Source of the DNA: Thermodesulfovibrionia bacterium
GTDB taxonomy: Bacteria; Nitrospirota; Thermodesulfovibrionia; UBA6902
DNA length: 10,156 bases
NCBI GenBank assembly: GCA_947258735.1
Contig: CAMYJJ010000096.1
Coordinates: 1 to 10,156, forward strand
Reading direction: 5' to 3'
Positions 5,699 through 10,156 of this stretch are shown piece after piece (position 1 is the first letter of the stretch; each line of letters starts with the position of its first letter). Below the pieces are notes generated by a model that searched no databases, had not been told where the DNA came from, and saw only the letters and a program-made list of their open reading frames with translations. The position numbers and the translations under genes were made by a program.

Positions 5699-7999
5699 AT
5701 CGAACATTACCTTCAGATAATATCTTCAGAACTGGCCGTAAAACCATGGCAGGTAAAAGCAGCGGCCGAGCTTCTTGATGAGGGAGCAACAGTCCCTTTT
5801 ATTTCCCGTTACCGGAAAGAGGCAACAGGCACGCTGGATGAAGTTGCTGTCGCTTCTGTCAGGGACAGACTTGAACAGTTAAGAGAGATGGACAGGAGAC
5901 GTACTGCAATTTTCAAGTCACTTGAAGAGAGAGGTTTGCTTACTGATGAACTTAAGAAGAAACTTGATGATGCTGATTCCATGACCGGGCTTGAGGATAT
6001 CTATTTGCCGTTCAGGCCTAAACGCCGGACACGGGCAACTGTAGCTAAAGAAAAGGGGCTTGAACCTCTTGCCGTCTTAATATTTGCCCAGAAAGAGATC
6101 AATCCTGAACATGAAGCCGGAATGTATATTGACAGTGAAAAGGGTGTTGACTCTATCGATAATGCCCTTGCAGGAGCGCGGGACATAATCGCTGAATGGG
6201 TCAGTGAAGACCAGCGTGCGAGAGAGAAGATGCGTGCGCTATATATGACAAAAGGGACGGTTAAATCAAGGGTGGTCTCAGGAAAAGAAACAGATGGAAT
6301 GAAATACAGGGACTATTATGAATGGGAAGAGCCTGTACAAAAGATCCCGTCCCACAGGATGCTGGCACTTCGCAGGGGGGAGAGTGAGGAGTTTCTCATT
6401 CTCCGCATTCATCCTCCTGAAGATGATGCGATATCTCTGCTTGAATCTATTTTTATAAAGGGCACTGGACAGGCTTCTGCGCAGGTCCGGTTGGCTGTTC
6501 AGGACAGCTATAAAAGATTGCTTTCATCATCAATCGAGACAGAGATACGGCTTGCCGCAAAAAAGCGCGCTGATAAGGATGCAATTCAGGTATTTGTCGA
6601 TAACCTGAGACAGCTCCTTCTTTCACCGCCGCTTGGAAGAAAAACAGTGCTTGCTATCGATCCCGGATTCAGGACCGGGTGCAAACTGGTGTGCCTGGAC
6701 CGTCAGGGGAAGATGCTTCATAATGACACGATATACATTCAGTCTTCAGAAAAGAAGATGAATGAGGCTTCAGCAAAGATTAAACATCTGTGCAATGAAT
6801 ACAGGATAGAAGCAATTGCCATAGGAAACGGTACTGCAGGCAGGGAAACGGAAACCTTTATAAGAAATATCGGTTTATCTGCTGACATTCATATTGTAAT
6901 GGTAAATGAAAGCGGGGCCTCTGTTTATTCTGCTTCTGATGTTGCACGGGAGGAGTTCCCTGGGCATGATGTGACTGTCCGTGGTTCTGTTTCAATCGGA
7001 AGACGCCTGATGGACCCTCTTTCAGAACTCGTAAAAATAGACCCCAAGTCAATAGGCGTAGGACAGTACCAGCATGATGTTGACCAGTCTGAGTTGAAGA
7101 AAAGTCTTGATGATGTTGTGATCAGTTGTGTGAATGGAGTAGGAGTTGAGGTTAATACAGCCAGCAGGCAGCTCCTTACGTATGTATCAGGCCTTGGACC
7201 GCAGCTCGCCAGAGCCATTGTTGATTACAGAAATGATCATGGTTCCTTCGCTAACCGGGAAGATCTTAAAAAGGTGCCCCGCCTTGGACCAAAGGCATTT
7301 GAACAGGCAGCAGGATTTCTTCGTATCAGTGATGGTGATAACCCTCTGGACAGTTCAGCGGTCCACCCGGAAAGTTATTATATAGTTGATGCAATGGTTA
7401 AAGATATGAATCTTAACTTACTGGAACTAATGAACAATGAAGATATAAGGGCAAGCATTGATCTGTCTCGTTATGTGACCGAACATGTGGGAATGCCCAC
7501 CCTGACTGACATAATGGATGAGCTTGATAAACCGGGCAGGGACCCGAGAGAGCAATTCGAGACCTTTTCTTTTACAGACGGTGTAGAGAAAATGAATGAC
7601 CTGAAACCCGGGATGAAACTTCCGGGCATTATAACCAATATAACGGCCTTTGGTGCATTTGTTGATATCGGGGTACATCAGGACGGTCTTGTGCATATAA
7701 GTGCGCTTGCTGACAGGTTTGTAAAAAATCCGGCAGATATCGTGAAGGTCCAGCAGAAGGTAACGGTGACAGTAATGGAGGTTGATATTCAAAGAAAACG
7801 GATAGCACTATCCATGAAGAGCGGGCAGAGAAATCCTGAAGAAAAGAGTGAAAAGGCAGCAGGGAGAGATGAAAGCAGAAAGGCAACAAAGACAGGTAAA
7901 AAACCCGGGCGGAAACCTGTACATAATAAAAAGGCACAAAGCAGATTCAGAAACAATCCCTTTTATGAAGCATTTAATAAAATTAAAGCTGAAACATGA
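5699..7999 (+). CDS. tex: Tex/YhgF-type RNA-binding transcription accessory protein, without a canonical start codon
   Basis: The frame continues upstream of the first ATG (5888) through 63 codons of clear Tex N-terminus, including LLDEGATVPFISRYRKEATG. I therefore start it at 5699, giving 766 residues, close to the usual 770-780. Domains, in 766-residue numbering: N-terminal helical Tex_N; a YqgF/RNase H-like domain with AIDPGFRTG near 319-327 and GNGTAGRET near 376-384; helix-hairpin-helix GLGPQLARAI and RLGPKA near 498-532; an S1 RNA-binding domain near 634-708; and a basic tail. Tex binds nucleic acid and the transcription machinery in other bacteria. The codon at 5699 is ATC, and the first upstream in-frame stop is TGA 5666. 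No ATG, GTG or TTG lies between, so either a rare AUC start is used or one base is wrong. ATG 5694 stops after eight codons. The product call is near certain; the exact start is not. Confidence 0.95.
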   Translation: MEHYLQIISSELAVKPWQVKAAAELLDEGATVPFISRYRKEATGTLDEVAVASVRDRLEQLREMDRRRTAIFKSLEERGLLTDELKKKLDDADSMTGLEDIYLPFRPKRRTRATVAKEKGLEPLAVLIFAQKEINPEHEAGMYIDSEKGVDSIDNALAGARDIIAEWVSEDQRAREKMRALYMTKGTVKSRVVSGKETDGMKYRDYYEWEEPVQKIPSHRMLALRRGESEEFLILRIHPPEDDAISLLESIFIKGTGQASAQVRLAVQDSYKRLLSSSIETEIRLAAKKRADKDAIQVFVDNLRQLLLSPPLGRKTVLAIDPGFRTGCKLVCLDRQGKMLHNDTIYIQSSEKKMNEASAKIKHLCNEYRIEAIAIGNGTAGRETETFIRNIGLSADIHIVMVNESGASVYSASDVAREEFPGHDVTVRGSVSIGRRLMDPLSELVKIDPKSIGVGQYQHDVDQSELKKSLDDVVISCVNGVGVEVNTASRQLLTYVSGLGPQLARAIVDYRNDHGSFANREDLKKVPRLGPKAFEQAAGFLRISDGDNPLDSSAVHPESYYIVDAMVKDMNLNLLELMNNEDIRASIDLSRYVTEHVGMPTLTDIMDELDKPGRDPREQFETFSFTDGVEKMNDLKPGMKLPGIITNITAFGAFVDIGVHQDGLVHISALADRFVKNPADIVKVQQKVTVTVMEVDIQRKRIALSMKSGQRNPEEKSEKAAGRDESRKATKTGKKPGRKPVHNKKAQSRFRNNPFYEAFNKIKAET

Positions 8000-8026
8000 T
8001 ATTGCTAATTAATCGTAAGTATGTGA

Positions 8027-8147
8027 TGTCATACCCGTGAAAACGGGTATCCAGATTCTTTTCCGTAAAATCATGGAAGCAGAACAAAAGGCAGGCTATT
8101 ATTTTAAATTGAAAACACTGGATTCCCGATCGGGGTCGGGAATGACA
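8027..8147. repeat. Palindromic dispersed repeat, copy 2
   Basis: The 121-bp element starts TGTCATACCCG and ends GGGAATGACA. The left hairpin pairs ATACCCG (8031-8037) with CGGGTAT (8044-8050) around a 6-nt loop and ends in ATCCAG. The right hairpin pairs ATTCCCGA (8122-8129) with TCGGGAAT (8136-8143) around TCGGGG. The halves flank about 63 bp of AT-rich filler and match the architecture of the copy at 1331-1410. The left half carries the variant ATACCCG/CGGGTAT, with compensating changes on both arms, which suggests the fold is maintained. It follows the tex stop and may also affect its 3' end. Confidence 0.8.
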
Positions 8148-8195
8148 GGCAACGAAAAGAAAAAAGAACAAAAAGCTTCTTATTACTTAACGAGA

Positions 8196-8774
8196 ATGAG
8201 AAAAATAATACTTGCATCAGCATCACCGCGAAGAAAAGAAATCCTGGCGAATACAGGTCTTGCATTTACCGTATGCAAAAGCAGCTACGAAGAGGACCTT
8301 GCCATATCAAAGGAACCAAGAGCACTTGCGAGATTTCTTTCGAGAAAAAAAGCTGAAGATGTTGTGCAGAAGTACCCTGATGCAATCGTCATTGCCGCTG
8401 ATACATTTATTGTTTATAGGGACAAACTTCTTGGCAAACCGTCCAGTTCTGCTGATGCACGAAGGATGTTAAAGACATTAAGCGGAAAAGCGCACTCAGT
8501 TATTACGGGCTTTACTGTCATAGACAGCAGGAGCAATAACAAGGTATCCAGATCAATAGAGACTAAAGTTTATTTTAAAAAACTTAAACAGGCAGAGATA
8601 GATGCTTATGTCAAATCCGATGAGCCTCTGGACAAGGCAGGCGCTTATGCCATTCAGGGGCTTGGCGCTGTTTTTATAGAAAGAATAGAGGGTGATTTCT
8701 TCAATGTTGTAGGGTTACCGATTTGCGCCCTGGCAGAGAGTCTTAAGAAATTTGGAATTAACATACTTGCTTAA
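8196..8774 (+). CDS. maf: Maf-family nucleoside triphosphate pyrophosphatase (YhdE/dTTP-UTP type)
   Basis: The 192-aa product opens with the Maf signature ILASASPRR (5-13) at the expected position. It also has IAADTFIVYRDKLLGKP with the catalytic-loop AADT, HSVITGF, and DKAGAYAIQGLGAVFIERI followed by VVGLP. The DKAGxYxIQG form is that of E. coli YhdE rather than YceF, suggesting a dTTP/UTP pyrophosphatase that removes non-canonical nucleotides in the cytoplasm. Maf has also been linked to septum inhibition in Bacillus. The frame is open upstream to ATG 8037, but those 53 codons translate the palindromic repeat and match nothing in Maf, so I start at 8196. Only a weak GAG lies before it. uvrD follows after about 80 bp on the same strand. 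Confidence 0.95.
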   Translation: MRKIILASASPRRKEILANTGLAFTVCKSSYEEDLAISKEPRALARFLSRKKAEDVVQKYPDAIVIAADTFIVYRDKLLGKPSSSADARRMLKTLSGKAHSVITGFTVIDSRSNNKVSRSIETKVYFKKLKQAEIDAYVKSDEPLDKAGAYAIQGLGAVFIERIEGDFFNVVGLPICALAESLKKFGINILA

Positions 8775-8800
8775 CGTTGAAAGTTTAACGGTGATGGAAT

Positions 8801-8848
8801 AATCGAGCATTCGAACTTTTGAGCTTTCGCACTTCCGAACTTACACAC
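8801..8848. repeat. Degenerate 8-bp tandem array, six units, upstream of uvrD
   Basis: Read in phase, the units are AATCGAGC, ATTCGAAC, TTTTGAGC, TTTCGCAC, TTCCGAAC and TTACACAC, with consensus near TTTCGAAC. The strict period of 8 over 48 bp is unlikely to be chance. The array fills most of the maf-uvrD gap and ends 5 bp before the uvrD ATG, so it would lie in or overlap the leader of any transcript starting in the gap. It resembles the array at 4074-4105 in unit length and position before a helicase gene. Confidence 0.65.
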
Positions 8849-8853
8849 TATTT

Positions 8854-10156
8854 ATGAATATATACAAAGAACTGGACCGTCTTAACCCGAGACAGAGAGA
8901 AGCTGTGATGCATACGGAAGGACCTTTGCTGGTCCTTGCCGGAGCTGGTTCGGGTAAGACCAGGGTGATTACGATGAGGACAGCATATCTCATAAACAAC
9001 GGTGTAAGCCCCTCATCAATACTTGCTGTTACCTTTACAAACAAAGCGGCCAGGGAGATGCAGGACAGGGTAAAATCAATGGTGCCAGGAGGGGCAGGGC
9101 TTCCGGTCATCTCTACATTTCATTCCATATGTTTACGGATACTCAGAAAAGAGATAGACCATCTCGGATATAGAAAAGACTTCACTATTTATGGCACTTC
9201 TGAACAACTTTCTCTGATGCGCAATATAATGTCTGATATCAAGTTTTATGATAAAAGCTTCAAGCCTGAATCTGTACTGGAAAGGATAAGCCGGACAAAA
9301 AATGCATACACCCATCCGGACAGTAATGAGACCGATGAATCTGTTGAAGAGGCCTCTGAACTGATTTATCCACGATATCTTGAGGCCCTTAAAACAATGA
9401 ATGTGCTTGATTTTGATGATCTGCTTCTCCTTACATTAAAGCTGTTCAAAAAATACCCTGATGTGCTTGAAACGTACAGGGAGCGTTTCAAGTATATAAT
9501 GGTCGATGAGTACCAGGACACAAACAGGGTACAGTATGGTTTTATAAAACTCCTTGCAGGGAAGAGAAACAACCTCTGCGTGGTCGGCGATGATGACCAG
9601 TCCATTTACGGGTGGAGAGGCGCGGACATAAGCAACATACTTGATTTTGAAAAAGATTTTCCCGGCGCACGCACCCTGCGTCTGGAGCAGAACTACCGAT
9701 CCACCGGCATCATCCTCAAGGCAGCCAATACACTGATCGCCAACAACGACGCGCGGTTGGGAAAAAATCTCTGGACTGAGGGTAACGACGGTGAACCCAT
9801 CCAGTTGTATGCCGCGATGAATGAACAGGACGAAGCACGCTTTGTCATCGGACACATGCAGGATTTGATCGACAAGGGTGAGGCACGCAATCACATGGCC
9901 GTATTGTATCGATCCAATGCACAGTCGCGTGTTTTCGAGGATCGTCTTTTGCAGACCGGCATACCGTATCGCGTCTACGGCGGTCTGCGCTTTTTCGAGC
10001 GCCAGGAAATCAAGGATGCATTGGCCTACCTGCGCCTGTGCGAGAATCGTGAAGACGACGCTTCCTTTGACCGCATCGTCAACCGGCCACCGCGTGGTAT
10101 CGGCGAGCGTACGCTGGCTAGCTTACGCGAGCGCGCACGCCTGCAGAAAATTTCCC
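8854..10156 (+). CDS. uvrD: UvrD/PcrA/Rep-family superfamily 1A DNA helicase, C-terminus cut by window edge
   Basis: The frame gives 434 codons from ATG 8854 and runs off the right edge; full-length members have about 650-750 residues. Motifs seen are LNPRQREAV (10-18), Walker A AGAGSGKT (29-36), Ia VTFTNKAAREM (59-69), Walker B VDEYQDTN (217-224), motif III VGDDDQSIYGWRGA (244-257) and motif IV RLEQNYRS (276-283), then YRSNAQSR and YGGLRFFERQEIKDALAYL. These enzymes move 3' to 5' on single-stranded DNA in excision and mismatch repair and in replication-fork rescue. There is no clear Shine-Dalgarno. The gene is compositionally split. Codons up to about residue 269 use AGA/AGG (13 of 19 Arg) and ATA (12 of 18 Ile), while after P270 all 21 Arg codons are CGN and 9 of 11 Ile codons are ATC. 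The second part resembles gammaproteobacterial UvrD. Its origin must be checked before this is treated as one natural gene. Confidence 0.88.
   Translation, partial: MNIYKELDRLNPRQREAVMHTEGPLLVLAGAGSGKTRVITMRTAYLINNGVSPSSILAVTFTNKAAREMQDRVKSMVPGGAGLPVISTFHSICLRILRKEIDHLGYRKDFTIYGTSEQLSLMRNIMSDIKFYDKSFKPESVLERISRTKNAYTHPDSNETDESVEEASELIYPRYLEALKTMNVLDFDDLLLLTLKLFKKYPDVLETYRERFKYIMVDEYQDTNRVQYGFIKLLAGKRNNLCVVGDDDQSIYGWRGADISNILDFEKDFPGARTLRLEQNYRSTGIILKAANTLIANNDARLGKNLWTEGNDGEPIQLYAAMNEQDEARFVIGHMQDLIDKGEARNHMAVLYRSNAQSRVFEDRLLQTGIPYRVYGGLRFFERQEIKDALAYLRLCENREDDASFDRIVNRPPRGIGERTLASLRERARLQKIS
9655..9670. other. Abrupt GC and codon-usage breakpoint within the helicase frame
   Basis: By hand count, 8881-9660 is about 44% GC and 9661-10140 about 57%; the 60-base blocks either side of 9660 are about 40% and 65%. 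The change coincides with codons for the conserved stretch DFPGARTLRLEQNYRST. The frame stays open across it. This is where two related helicase genes would share sequence, so it may be an assembly junction or a recombination point. Confidence 0.7.

Noticed and set aside
5694..5720. ATG 5694 as the tex start as written
   Set aside because: It reads into TAA after eight codons and is in another frame from Tex. It works only if one base is missing.
8037..8195. A 53-codon N-terminal extension of maf starting at ATG 8037
   Set aside because: It translates the palindromic repeat and gives no Maf-like sequence. The family signature starts at residue 5 from ATG 8196.
8841..9894. Minus-strand open frames opposite the helicase
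   Set aside because: They are antisense shadows of a frame carrying all the expected superfamily 1 motifs.

Overview
The window reads as a bacterial chromosomal stretch with moderate GC (about 44% in most parts counted by hand), AGA/AGG-rich arginine and ATA-rich isoleucine codons, and dispersed palindromic repeats in the gaps. Together with small zinc-ribbon proteins of a kind I associate with Nitrospirota and Desulfobacterota, this suggests one of those groups. That placement is inference. No phage, transposase, CRISPR, tRNA or rRNA gene is visible.

Layout. 1-1222 (-): nearly complete fused SpmA/SpmB membrane protein, cut by the left edge. 1331-1441: a palindromic repeat and a GC-rich hairpin. 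1484-2434 (-): a stand-alone CheV. 2798-3211 (-): a 137-aa zinc-ribbon protein of unknown function, divergent from a 72-aa small protein at 3388-3606 (+). 3708-3857 (-): an easily missed 49-aa cysteine-containing ORF. 3858-4189: a gap with an 11-bp perfect hairpin and a degenerate octamer array. 4190-5530 (+): RhlB-like DEAD-box RNA helicase. 5699-7999 (+): Tex/YhgF, with no canonical start codon in frame. 8027-8147: a second copy of the palindromic repeat. 8196-8774 (+): Maf/YhdE-type nucleotide pyrophosphatase. 8801-8848: a second octamer array. 8854-10156 (+): UvrD/PcrA/Rep-family helicase, cut by the right edge.

How the genes relate. The right half is a co-directional run of housekeeping genes for RNA and DNA metabolism (rhlB, tex, maf, uvrD). 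They are separated by gaps of 80-200 bp holding repeats, so a tight operon is not evident. The left half is mainly on the minus strand and mixes an envelope or sporulation-type protein, a chemotaxis adaptor and small uncharacterised proteins.

I see no convincing new multi-gene system. The points most worth checking are: (1) an abrupt change of GC and codon usage inside the uvrD reading frame near 9655-9670, where the sequence becomes gammaproteobacterial-like, which suggests a chimeric contig or a recombinant gene; (2) the missing canonical start codon of tex; (3) the three small uncharacterised proteins at 2798-3857; (4) the two repeat families in the gaps.
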